Source: Syntrophobacterales bacterium
Lineage (GTDB): Bacteria > Desulfobacterota > Syntrophorhabdia > Syntrophorhabdales > WCHB1-27
DNA length: 7,302 nt
Direction: 5' to 3'
NCBI GenBank assembly: GCA_017881765.1
Contig: JADGQN010000241.1
Span: forward strand, 1-7,302
Positions 1 to 6,472 of the stretch are shown piece after piece (within the stretch, counting starts at the first letter, position 1; every line of letters begins with the position of its first letter). The notes below the pieces were generated by a model. The model was not told the origin of the DNA. It searched no databases and was given only the letters and a program-made list of their open reading frames with translations. The position numbers and the translations under genes are program-made.

Positions 1-1
1 T

Positions 2-946
2 CGGGAAGGCAAGATAGCACTGAAGGGTCCGCTCACAACGCCGGTTGGCGGAGGCTTTCGCAGCATCAATGTCTATCTCAGGCAGATATTCGATCTCTAC
101 GCGTGCGTGCGGCCGGTCAAGTACTTTGATGGGCTTCCCAGCCCCCTCAGGCATCCGGAGCGCGTGGATTTCGTCATTCTCCGCGAGAATACGGAAGATC
201 TTTACATGGGCATCGAGTGGGAAGAGGGCAGCAAAGAAGCCCGGAGCATACTCACGTTTCTGAAGGAACAAGCGAACGTCTCTCTTCCCGTTGACACGGG
301 CATAGGGATCAAGCCGATAAGCAGGGGCGGCACAAGGCGTTTCACGAAATGGGCCATCGAGTATGCGATCAGGAACAAAAGAAAAGCCATCACCGTGGTG
401 CACAAAGGCAATATCATGAAGTATACCGAGGGGGCCTTCCGTAAATGGGCCTACGAGGTGGCACACGAATATGCGGAGTGGCTGACCTTTGATCATGAGA
501 AGGGAAAGATCCGTTTCAACGACAGGATTGCGGACAATATGTTTATGCAGACAATCCTGCGTCCCGAGGAGTACGATATTTTGCTCTGCCCGAACCTGAA
601 CGGCGATTACCTGTCAGATGCGTGCGCTGCATTGATCGGTGGGCTGGGTGTGGCGCCCGGTGCCAACATAGGCGACGAGATCGCGATCTTCGAGCCGACC
701 CACGGCAGTGCGCCGAAGTACGCGGGTAAGGACATGGTGAACCCCATGTCCTTCCTCCTCTCCGGTTGCATGCTCCTTCGTTACATCAACCTTAGCGAGG
801 CGGCCACCCTTATTGAGCGTAGTCTCGAAGCGACCATAAAAGCCGGATTCATGACCTACGACCTGGCACGACAGATGGAATCGGTGAGTCCCATTTCATG
901 CTCGCGGTTCGGCCGCGAAGTAACAGAAAGGATAGCGCAAACGTGA
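2..946 (+). CDS. icd: Isocitrate dehydrogenase, NADP-type (3' part; start lies before the window)
   Basis: This enzyme oxidatively decarboxylates isocitrate to 2-oxoglutarate in the cytoplasm, in the TCA cycle or in glutamate synthesis. The frame is open from base 2, giving 314 residues of a protein that is usually about 400-420 long, so roughly the first quarter is missing. Visible family signatures are PLTTPVGGGFRSINVYLRQ near the 5' edge (the Ser in FRSIN matches the phosphorylated active-site Ser113 of E. coli Icd), the RENTEDLYMGIEW block, HKGNIMKYTEG (catalytic Lys), and NLNGDYLSDA at about 593-622 with two metal-binding Asp. Cofactor choice can be read from THGSAPKYAG (698-727; Lys and Tyr equivalent to K344/Y345) and the later TYDLAR (854-871; equivalents of Y391/R395). 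These are the NADP-binding residues, so NADP is expected rather than NAD. The stop overlaps the prfB start by 4 nt (GTGA), which suggests co-transcription and translational coupling. Homoisocitrate or isopropylmalate dehydrogenase is unlikely given the close match to bacterial Icd. Confidence 0.95.
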   Translation, partial: REGKIALKGPLTTPVGGGFRSINVYLRQIFDLYACVRPVKYFDGLPSPLRHPERVDFVILRENTEDLYMGIEWEEGSKEARSILTFLKEQANVSLPVDTGIGIKPISRGGTRRFTKWAIEYAIRNKRKAITVVHKGNIMKYTEGAFRKWAYEVAHEYAEWLTFDHEKGKIRFNDRIADNMFMQTILRPEEYDILLCPNLNGDYLSDACAALIGGLGVAPGANIGDEIAIFEPTHGSAPKYAGKDMVNPMSFLLSGCMLLRYINLSEAATLIERSLEATIKAGFMTYDLARQMESVSPISCSRFGREVTERIAQT

Positions 947-2056
947 TAGAAGACATCAAAAGCCGCATAGAAGCCCTGCAACAGAGGATCGAAACCCTTC
1001 GAGGGTATCTTTGACCTCGCTACCACCAGAAAGAAGATCGAAGAGTGCGATAGCGCAATAGCTAAGCCGGATTTCTGGGAAGAGCAGGAAAAGGCACAGA
1101 CGATGCTCAGGGAGCGTGCGCGCCTTCAGACGGAAGTCGAGTCGTGGACAGCGAAAGAGAAAGAGCTTGAGGAGATTTCCATCCTCCAGGACATAGTCAA
1201 AGAGACAAACGATCCGAACGATGCCGCGGAGCTTGCGGAAAGAGTCGAAGGGCTCGACAACCTCCTTGGCCGGTATGAGATCGAGCGCATGCTTGGCGGA
1301 GAGGCGGATAAAGAGAACGCCATAGTCTATATCAATGCGGGCGCTGGTGGCACCGAGGCACAGGATTGGGCAGAAATGCTGCTCAGAATGTACCTCATGT
1401 GGTCCGAGAAAAAGGGTTTTGACACACAGGTGGTCGACATTCTGCCGGGGGAAGAGGCAGGTGTAAAGAATGTCACATTCATCGTCTCCGGCCTCAATGC
1501 GTACGGATACCTGAAATGTGAGTCGGGCATCCATCGTCTGGTCCGCGTTTCCCCCTTTGATGCGAACAACAGAAGACACACCTCGTTTGCCTCTGTCTAT
1601 GCTTACCCTGAGCTTCCCGAGAGCGTACAGGTCGAGATCAAAGAGGAGGACCTCAGGATAGATACCTTCAGGTCGAGCGGTCCCGGAGGCCAGCACGTGA
1701 ACCGGACGGAATCGGCTATTCGTATCACCCATATTCCGTCGGGCATCGTTGTGCAGTGCCAGAACGAAAGGTCACAGCATAAAAACAAGGCGATCGCCAT
1801 GGCTATTCTCAAGTCTAGGCTGTACGAACTGGAAAAGAAAAAAGAGGACGAAAAAATGGCCATCCTGAACAAGGAGAAAAAGGAGATAGCGTGGGGCAGC
1901 CAGATCCGTTCCTACACGCTTCACCCTTACAAACTGGTTAAAGACCACAGGACGAAGCTTGAAGAACATAATGCGGAAAGTGTACTGAACGGAGAGCTGG
2001 ACGCGTTTATGAAGGCGTGCCTTTTATACTTGACTTTTGAGCAGAAAAGCGATTAA
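943..2056 (+). CDS. prfB: Peptide chain release factor 2 (RF2), expressed through a programmed +1 frameshift
   Basis: RF2 recognises UAA and UGA on the ribosome and triggers peptide release. Translation starts at GTG 943, preceded by AAAGGA at 927-932. It runs 23 codons to CTT 1009-1011 followed by in-frame TGA 1012-1014, then continues in the +1 frame at GAC 1013-1015 to TAA 2054-2056. The product is about 370 residues; E. coli RF2 has 365. The junction reads TLRGYL|DLATTRKK, as in other RF2 proteins. The stop-codon-reading tripeptide SPF is at residues 203-205 (1550-1558). The peptidyl-transferase motif GGQ is at residues 248-250 (1685-1693), inside SSGPGGQHVNRTESAIRITH. The N-terminal part is helical and charged, as in domain 1 of the family. 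The frame must be joined by hand: a plain ORF call would start at ATG 1103 and lose the first 50 or so residues. It lies downstream of icd (4-nt overlap) and 10 nt before the zapB-like gene. Confidence 0.97.
1000..1015 (+). promoter_or_regulatory. prfB programmed +1 frameshift site
   Basis: The sequence CGA GGG TAT CTT TGA C matches the well-known RF2 recoding signal (E. coli AGG GGG TAT CTT TGA C). It has an internal Shine-Dalgarno-like GAGG, the slippery CTT codon, the UGA stop and the poor termination context C after it. In the known mechanism, scarce RF2 lets the ribosome pause at UGA and slip forward one base, so RF2 controls its own synthesis. The protein similarity continues without a gap across the junction in the +1 frame, so this is neither a sequencing error nor a pseudogene. 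Confidence 0.95.
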
Positions 2057-2066
2057 TTAGTAGGCA

Positions 2067-2303
2067 ATGGAAGGCCTTTTCGGCGATAACAGACTTGGAG
2101 AATTGGAGGAAAAAATTGATGCACTTGTGGCAAATTACAAGGGCGTCAAAGCCGAGAGGGAGAAGCTGGTAAGCAAAATTGAGGCTCTGGAAGCGGAGAA
2201 TCGGGAGCTGAAGCAGAAGATGACGGAGATTCAAGGCGAAAAAGAGGTTGTAATGCGAAAGGTCAAGACTATTCTCGATAAGGTGGAGAAGATAGAAGGG
2301 TGA
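2067..2303 (+). CDS. Small coiled-coil protein, ZapB-like cell division factor
   Basis: This is a 78-residue, very charged protein that is almost entirely heptad-like (for example LEEKIDALVANYKGVKAERE and LVSKIEALEAENRELKQKM), with a C-terminal segment ending KVEKIEG. No membrane segment or signal peptide is visible. Size (E. coli ZapB has 81 residues), coiled-coil nature and position directly before zapA suggest a ZapB-type Z-ring stabiliser that bridges or bundles FtsZ together with ZapA. ATG 2067 follows the prfB stop by 10 nt with only a weak TAGG ahead of it, so translation probably depends on ribosomes finishing prfB. The stop overlaps the zapA start. Coiled coils resemble each other by composition, so the ZapB name rests mainly on context. 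The reading frame itself looks real. Confidence 0.75.
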   Translation: MEGLFGDNRLGELEEKIDALVANYKGVKAEREKLVSKIEALEAENRELKQKMTEIQGEKEVVMRKVKTILDKVEKIEG

Positions 2304-2608
2304 TGGGCAAGCAGGCCAAAAAGGTTGAGGTGAGCATCCTGAATCAGGTGTATACGTTCGTGGGGGAAGATGAGAAGCAGATAGTTCGGGCGGCAGAGTT
2401 TGTCGACACAAGGATAAGAGATGTAATAAAGGATTACGGCATCGTGAATACGTTAAACGCCGTCATGATGGCGATGATGAGCATTGCGGCTGAGTACCTG
2501 GAAACAAAAGAAAGGGTGGATAAAGTAGAGGATCGTACGTTAAGGCTCTTAAAGAAAGTCGAAGAGTTCGATGTACCCTGCGGTGTGCGTGATAGATGGC
2601 AAACTTAG
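2303..2608 (+). CDS. zapA: Cell division protein ZapA
   Basis: ZapA binds FtsZ, promotes protofilament bundling and stabilises the Z-ring at midcell. The protein (101 residues from ATG 2303) has the family layout. An N-terminal beta-rich head contains KVEVSILNQVYTFVGEDEKQ, then AAEFVDTRIRDVI. A long helix follows (NAVMMAMMSIAAEYLETKER) and continues into the dimer coiled coil. ATG 2303 overlaps the TGA of the preceding gene (TGATG). GTG 2300 is an equally coupled alternative that adds one residue. The last 11 or so codons (about 2575-2608) lie inside the predicted 6S RNA, so the C-terminal tail VPCGVRDRWQT is dictated by the RNA sequence and is unlikely to be a conserved protein part. The gene pairs with the zapB-like gene upstream. 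Confidence 0.9.
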   Translation: MGKQAKKVEVSILNQVYTFVGEDEKQIVRAAEFVDTRIRDVIKDYGIVNTLNAVMMAMMSIAAEYLETKERVDKVEDRTLRLLKKVEEFDVPCGVRDRWQT

Positions 2609-2745
2609 AGCCAACACCTCATAACCGGGAGCTTTCTCTTGTTGCGGTGTGCAGATTCGCCTCGCGCGAGCAGCCTAACCAACAATGAGGCACCCACTTT
2701 GCTAGAGAGGTTCAAGACTTGCTGTTTACACGGCATCGCGGGGGT
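2575..2745 (+). ncRNA. ssrS: 6S RNA (SsrS), sigma70-RNA polymerase regulator
   Basis: 6S RNA mimics an open promoter, binds sigma70-RNA polymerase holoenzyme and lowers transcription in stationary phase. The position straight after zapA is the classic one for ssrS. A closing stem pairs 2576-2585 (CCCTGCGGTG) with 2734-2743 (CATCGCGGGG), ten pairs including two G-U, and continues after a small internal loop with 2588-2591 against 2729-2732. Further in, ACCTC 2616-2620 pairs with GAGGT 2707-2711. A loosely paired region, the candidate central bubble, follows around 2621-2638 and 2686-2706. The apical arm pairs TTGTTG 2639-2644 with CAACAA 2680-2685 and ends in a small hairpin, TCGC 2657-2660 with GCGA 2666-2669. 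The length of about 170 nt fits the family. I see no convincing own promoter inside zapA, so it may be processed from the operon transcript. Ends are approximate. Confidence 0.82.
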
Positions 2746-2752
2746 TGTTTTA
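2729..2752 (+). terminator. Possible intrinsic termination at the 3' end of 6S RNA
   Basis: The GC-rich 3' strand of the 6S closing stem (CATCGCGGGG) is followed at once by a T-rich run, TTGTTTTA (2745-2752). Stem plus U-tract could end or partly end transcription of the icd-prfB-zapB-zapA-ssrS unit. The U-tract is interrupted by a G, and the stem strands lie more than 140 nt apart, so read-through into the rny leader is quite possible. Confidence 0.35.
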
Positions 2753-2891
2753 GGGGTAGTGTTGAGGAAAAAGAACTTTAACATAAATAGTTCTAACATC
2801 GTGTGGGGGCTTCGGACATAGGTCTACCATAGCGTAAACAGTCACTTTTCCTCGTACTACCCCCTTGCAATTCGTCTGGAAGGGGGTGCTA
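2753..2891 (+). promoter_or_regulatory. Structured leader of rny, candidate RNA switch controlling its ribosome binding site
   Basis: The leader can fold into a domain closed by a long helix. GGGGTAGT 2753-2760 pairs with ACTACCCC 2856-2863, and GAGGAAAA 2764-2771 pairs with TTTTCCTC 2846-2853. Two G-U pairs (2761/2855 and 2763/2854) and one bulged U bridge the two blocks. Inside are a hairpin AGAACT 2772-2777 / AGTTCT 2789-2794 with an 11-nt loop, and a second arm TGTGG 2802-2806 / CCATA 2827-2831 extended by CG 2800-2801 / CG 2833-2834 past one bulged base. The wobble pairs would be C-A mismatches on the minus strand, so the fold favours a plus-strand RNA. The 3' strand of the outer helix can instead pair with the rny Shine-Dalgarno sequence (separate entry), so the two folds exclude each other. 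I do not recognise it as a known riboswitch class; ligand or protein partner is unknown. A DNA-level reading, a 111-bp MITE with inverted repeats, remains possible. Confidence 0.55.
2859..2887 (+). promoter_or_regulatory. Hairpin that would sequester the rny Shine-Dalgarno sequence
   Basis: ACCCCCTT (2859-2866) is perfectly complementary to AAGGGGGT (2880-2887), with a 13-nt loop between them. The right arm contains the Shine-Dalgarno sequence of rny (GGAAGGGGG, 2878-2886), five bases before the TTG start at 2892. No U-tract follows, so this is a block on ribosome binding rather than a transcription terminator. Bases 2859-2863 of the left arm are also part of the outer helix of the upstream leader domain, which would free the ribosome site when formed. 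Confidence 0.6.
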
Positions 2892-4451
2892 TTGAATACA
2901 ATCTTTATAATCGAAATTAGTATTGTTGCCATTGTTGGTCTTTGCTTAGGCTATATCCTTGCCAAGTTCGTTCAGCGTAAGAAAATAGGGGAATATGAAT
3001 CGATTGGCAAGAAAATCCTGGATGATGCAAAAAAGGAAGCCGATGTGCTTAAAAGAGAGGCATCGGTGCAGGCCAAAGACACGGTCTTACAGGCCAGAAA
3101 CGAGCTGGATCAGGAGATAAAAGCCAGAAGGGCCGAAGTCCAGAATGTCGAGAAACGACTTTCGCAAAAGGAATCGAATCTTGACAAGAAAGCTGACCTC
3201 CAGGAGAAGAAAGAAGATGAGCTGTCAAGAAGGGAACGGGGTATCTCGAGCAAAGAGGGACAGCTCGATGGCAAGATCAGGGAGAACGACTTCCTGATTA
3301 AGGAGCAGAGAGGGAAGCTGGAGAAGATATCGGGGCTGACAGCGGAAGAGGCAAAAAAGATGTTGCTGCAGACGCTGGAAGACGAGGCCCGGTACGAGGC
3401 CGTGAAGATAGCTAAGAAAATCGAGGAAGAAGCTCGAGAGAAAGCGGACAAAAAGGCAAAAGAGATCATAGCACTTTCGATTCAACGATACGCCGGCGAG
3501 TATGTGGCCGAGGACGCGGTCTCAGTTGTTCCTCTTCCCAATGAAGAAATGAAGGGACGCATCATAGGGAGGGAAGGTCGGAATATTCGAGCTCTGGAGG
3601 CAGCTACGGGCGTGGACATCATCATTGACGATACGCCGGAGGCGGTCATTCTTTCATGCTTCAATCCGATCCGGCGAGAAGTGGCACGCATCGCCATAGA
3701 GCGGCTTATCTCAGACGGCAGGATACACCCCGCGCGGATCGAAGAGATAGTCGGCAAGGTGGCTGAAGAGCTGGATGACAAGATCAAGTCAGCGGGCGAG
3801 CAGGCTGTTTTCGATGCAGGCGTGCACAACGTGCATCCGGAGATAGTCAGGCTGCTGGGAAGGCTCAAGTTCAGGAGCAGTTACTCTCAGAATGTCTACC
3901 AACATTCCTTAGAAGTGGCATTTATTTGCGGGATCATCGCAGCAGAGTTAAAGCTGAATATCGCAGCGGCAAGGCGGGCCGGTCTGCTGCATGACATAGG
4001 AAAAGCAGTCGACCATGAGATCGAGGGATCCCATTCCGCGATAGGCGCTGATCTGGCCAAGAAGCACGGAGAGAGCGAGGAGATTGTCCACGCGATCCTC
4101 GCACACCATGAGGAAGTACCCATGGCCAGCCTGCTCGATGTGATTGTCCAGGCTTCCGACGCTTTGTCAGGGGCAAGACCCGGGGCGCGCAAAGAGATGC
4201 TGCAGACGTACATCAAGCGGCTGGATGAGCTTGAGCGCATCGCAAGTAGTTTTGCCGGTGTCGAAAAATCATTCGCTATTCAGGCCGGTCGGGAGATCCG
4301 GATTGTCGTGAGCAGCGATAAGATTACCGATGAGGGAATTTTTGTCTTGTCAAAGGACATCGCGAAGAAGGTCGAGGCGGAGCTCTCTTACCCCGGACAG
4401 ATCAAAATCGTTGTCATCAGGGAGACGAGAGCTGTAGATTATGCCAAGTGA
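2892..4451 (+). CDS. rny: Ribonuclease Y, membrane-anchored endoribonuclease
   Basis: RNase Y starts mRNA decay by endonucleolytic cleavage at the inner face of the cytoplasmic membrane. From TTG 2892 the protein has 519 residues, the usual length. Domains in order are a single N-terminal membrane segment (about residues 4-24), a long charged coiled coil (about 30-200), a KH RNA-binding domain with the GREG loop at 226-229 (in GRIIGREGRNIRALE), and an HD domain. The HD domain has His338 (YQHSLE), the HD pair His367-Asp368 in LLHDIGKA, AHHEEVP and later SDALSGARPGAR. The C-terminal domain ends AVDYAK. TTG 2892 is chosen because GGAAGGGGG lies 5 nt ahead of it and the membrane segment then starts at once. 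TTG 2865 or GTG 2886 would add 9 or 2 residues and would put the Shine-Dalgarno inside the gene. The gene overlaps ymdB by 11 nt, a common pairing of these families. Confidence 0.96.
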   Translation: MNTIFIIEISIVAIVGLCLGYILAKFVQRKKIGEYESIGKKILDDAKKEADVLKREASVQAKDTVLQARNELDQEIKARRAEVQNVEKRLSQKESNLDKKADLQEKKEDELSRRERGISSKEGQLDGKIRENDFLIKEQRGKLEKISGLTAEEAKKMLLQTLEDEARYEAVKIAKKIEEEAREKADKKAKEIIALSIQRYAGEYVAEDAVSVVPLPNEEMKGRIIGREGRNIRALEAATGVDIIIDDTPEAVILSCFNPIRREVARIAIERLISDGRIHPARIEEIVGKVAEELDDKIKSAGEQAVFDAGVHNVHPEIVRLLGRLKFRSSYSQNVYQHSLEVAFICGIIAAELKLNIAAARRAGLLHDIGKAVDHEIEGSHSAIGADLAKKHGESEEIVHAILAHHEEVPMASLLDVIVQASDALSGARPGARKEMLQTYIKRLDELERIASSFAGVEKSFAIQAGREIRIVVSSDKITDEGIFVLSKDIAKKVEAELSYPGQIKIVVIRETRAVDYAK

Positions 4452-5220
4452 CGTTCTCACGGTTGTTTTCATAGGCGATGTCATAGGGAAGCCGGGTCGG
4501 GAGGGCGCCGTCCGGTACCTCAAAGGGGTTAGCGCAGACTTCAAGATCATCAACGGTGAGAACCTCGCGGGCGGCCTCGGCATTACGCCTAATCTAGCCG
4601 ATGAGATGCTCGCAGCCGGTGCCGACGGCATCACAACGGGAAACCACGTCTGGAGGAAGAAGGAGATCATCCCCTACCTGATGGGAGAGTCAAGGGTGAT
4701 CCGTCCCCTCAATTACCCTGAAGGGACGCCTGGTTTCGGTTATACCCTTCTGACGAAAAACAGCAAGCAGCTCTATGTGGCGAACATTGAAGGGCGCACC
4801 TTCATGAACCCCTTGGTCTGTCCTTTCCGCTCAATGGAGGAATTCATCGCCTCGAAGAAGGAGGGCATCCCGGCTATCGTAGATTTCCATGCGGAGGCGA
4901 CTTCGGAGAAAATTGCGATGGGATGGTTCCTCGACGGGAAAGTAACTGCTCTTGTGGGGACGCACACCCATGTGCAAACAGCTGATGAGCGCGTTCTGCC
5001 TAACGGAACGGGATATATTACGGATGTCGGCATGACGGGTCCCACCAATTCAGTCATAGGCATGGAAAAGGAAGCTATCCTGGAGCGTTTCCTCACTCAG
5101 TTGCCGCAGAAATACGAGGTGGCGCGAGGAGACGTGGAAGTCCAGGGCGTGCGGATCACCATCGACCGGGCAACGGGCCTGTGCGCCAGCATCGAGCGGA
5201 TCAAGGAGAGGGTAGGCTGA
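4441..5220 (+). CDS. ymdB: YmdB-type metallophosphoesterase (TIGR00282 family)
   Basis: Members of this family are binuclear-metal phosphodiesterases. B. subtilis YmdB hydrolyses 2',3'-cyclic nucleotides (reported also for 3',5'-cAMP) and affects biofilm and motility decisions. The 259-residue protein has the expected metal ligands at almost the same numbers as the Bacillus enzyme: Asp13 (FIGDVIGKPG), Glu40-Asn41 (NGENLAGG), Asn68-His69 (TTGNHVW), His150 (VDFHAEATSEK), and His175 and His177 (VGTHTHVQTAD). Other conserved blocks are RPLNYPEGTPG and TDVGMTGP. ATG 4441 lies within the end of rny (11-nt overlap), pointing to coupled translation. Pairing with RNase Y fits a role in handling cyclic-phosphate ends or signals linked to RNA decay, which is inference. 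It is cytoplasmic, with no signal peptide or membrane segment. Confidence 0.93.
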   Translation: MPSDVLTVVFIGDVIGKPGREGAVRYLKGVSADFKIINGENLAGGLGITPNLADEMLAAGADGITTGNHVWRKKEIIPYLMGESRVIRPLNYPEGTPGFGYTLLTKNSKQLYVANIEGRTFMNPLVCPFRSMEEFIASKKEGIPAIVDFHAEATSEKIAMGWFLDGKVTALVGTHTHVQTADERVLPNGTGYITDVGMTGPTNSVIGMEKEAILERFLTQLPQKYEVARGDVEVQGVRITIDRATGLCASIERIKERVG

Positions 5221-5221
5221 A

Positions 5222-6472
5222 GTGGCCCGGGACATCGAGATTGACCAGCAGATCGACCAGGACATTGAACGGGACCTAGGGATCCTGAAACGGGGGATGG
5301 TCGATCTCATAAGCGAGAAGGAGTTAAGGAAGAAGCTTGTCAGCGCGCGTAAGGAGAAGCGCCCGTTACGGGTAAAGCTGGGTATGGATCCCACGGCGCC
5401 GGACCTTCACCTGGGCCACACCGTCGTGCTTCAGAAACTTAAGCAGTTCCAGGAACTCGGCCACGTTGCTATCTTTCTCATCGGAGACTTCACGGGCATG
5501 ATAGGTGATCCGACCGGCAGGGTCGAGACGCGTCCGGTACTTACGAAGGAAGCGCTGTTGCAGAATGCGGAGACTTACAAGAAGCAGGTCTTTAAGATCC
5601 TCGACCCGGAAGTTACAGAGGTGCGCTTCAACAGTGAATGGTTCGAGGCTATGAACGCGGCCGACATGATCCGGCTTTGCGCGCAGTACACGGTGGCAAG
5701 GATGTTGGAGCGGGAGGATTTCAGAAACCGTTACCAGAATAATCTGCCTATCAGTGTGCATGAGTTTCTCTATCCGCTTGTCCAGGGCTATGACTCGGTG
5801 GCGCTTAAAGCTGATGTCGAGTTGGGGGGGCACGACCAGATTTTCAACCTTCTCGTGGGCAGAGATATTCAGAGGAATTACGGCCAGGAATCGCAGGTGG
5901 TGCTCACGGTGCCACTGCTTGAGGGAACTGACGGCGTCAACAAGATGAGCAAGAGCTACGGCAACTATGTCGGCATAGACGAGCCGCCCGATGTAGTCTT
6001 CGGTAAGCTGATGTCTATTTCCGATGAGCTGATGCTCAAGTATTACGAGCTCTTGAGCGACATCAGTCTGGAAGAACTCCAAACATTGAAAGAGGCAATC
6101 CGGACAGGGGCCACGCATCCCAAGCAGGCAAAGATCAACTTTGCCCACGAGATCGTCAAGAGGTTTCATGGTGCCGAGGCGGCGCTGCAGGCTGAACGGA
6201 ATTTCGAGAAGGTATTCAGAGATCGTGAAATACCGGAAGACATCGAAGTGGCGAGAATCAAGAAGGGGAAAGACGCCATCTGGATCCCGCAATTGCTCGC
6301 CAGCATAGGCATGGTGACATCGACGTCGGAAGGCAAACGCATGATCACCCAGGGCGCGGTCAACATCAATGGCACGAAGGTCTCCTCAGAGGACCTCACG
6401 GTCTTGGATGTGGACGAGCTTGTTATCAAGGTAGGGAAGAGAAAGTTCAAGAAAGTCCTCTTTGAATCCTAA
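5222..6472 (+). CDS. tyrS: Tyrosyl-tRNA synthetase, KMSKS (TyrZ-like) type
   Basis: This class I enzyme charges tRNA-Tyr with tyrosine in the cytoplasm. The protein has 416 residues. The Rossmann catalytic domain carries the HIGH-type motif HLGH at residues 63-66 (GMDPTAPDLHLGH) and a canonical KMSKS at 241-245 (GVNKMSKSYGNY). The block FLYPLVQGYDSVAL and ELGGHDQIFNLLVGRD contribute to the tyrosine/ATP site. A C-terminal S4 RNA-binding domain covers about 350-410 (LLASIGMVTSTSEGKRMITQGAVNINGTKV). KMSKS, rather than the KFGKT of E. coli TyrS, places it with the TyrZ-like branch. Start GTG 5222 is 1 nt after the ymdB stop, with AAGGAGAGG upstream at 5202-5210. It gives an N-terminus about 12 residues longer than usual, but no other start codon occurs before ATG 5297. 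The stop TAA is directly abutted by an inverted-repeat element. The C-terminus KRKFKKVLFES looks natural, so the gene is not truncated. Confidence 0.96.
   Translation: MARDIEIDQQIDQDIERDLGILKRGMVDLISEKELRKKLVSARKEKRPLRVKLGMDPTAPDLHLGHTVVLQKLKQFQELGHVAIFLIGDFTGMIGDPTGRVETRPVLTKEALLQNAETYKKQVFKILDPEVTEVRFNSEWFEAMNAADMIRLCAQYTVARMLEREDFRNRYQNNLPISVHEFLYPLVQGYDSVALKADVELGGHDQIFNLLVGRDIQRNYGQESQVVLTVPLLEGTDGVNKMSKSYGNYVGIDEPPDVVFGKLMSISDELMLKYYELLSDISLEELQTLKEAIRTGATHPKQAKINFAHEIVKRFHGAEAALQAERNFEKVFRDREIPEDIEVARIKKGKDAIWIPQLLASIGMVTSTSEGKRMITQGAVNINGTKVSSEDLTVLDVDELVIKVGKRKFKKVLFES

Noticed and set aside
956..1732. 258-residue open frame on the minus strand
   Set aside because: It is antisense to prfB, which is certain from its motifs. 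The translation resembles no family and reflects codon bias of the opposite strand.
2639..2821. 60-residue plus-strand open frame after zapA
   Set aside because: It crosses the 6S RNA and the rny leader, has no ribosome site and no protein-like character.
2859..2887. Hairpin before rny as an intrinsic terminator
   Set aside because: No U-tract follows the right arm, and that arm is the Shine-Dalgarno sequence, so a translational role fits better.
3110..3868. Minus-strand open frames rich in Ser and Phe
   Set aside because: They are mirror images of the Glu/Lys-rich coiled coil and KH part of RNase Y.
5366..6292. 308-residue open frame on the minus strand
   Set aside because: It lies wholly antisense to tyrS; the HLGH and KMSKS motifs prove the plus strand. 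No ribosome site or family likeness.
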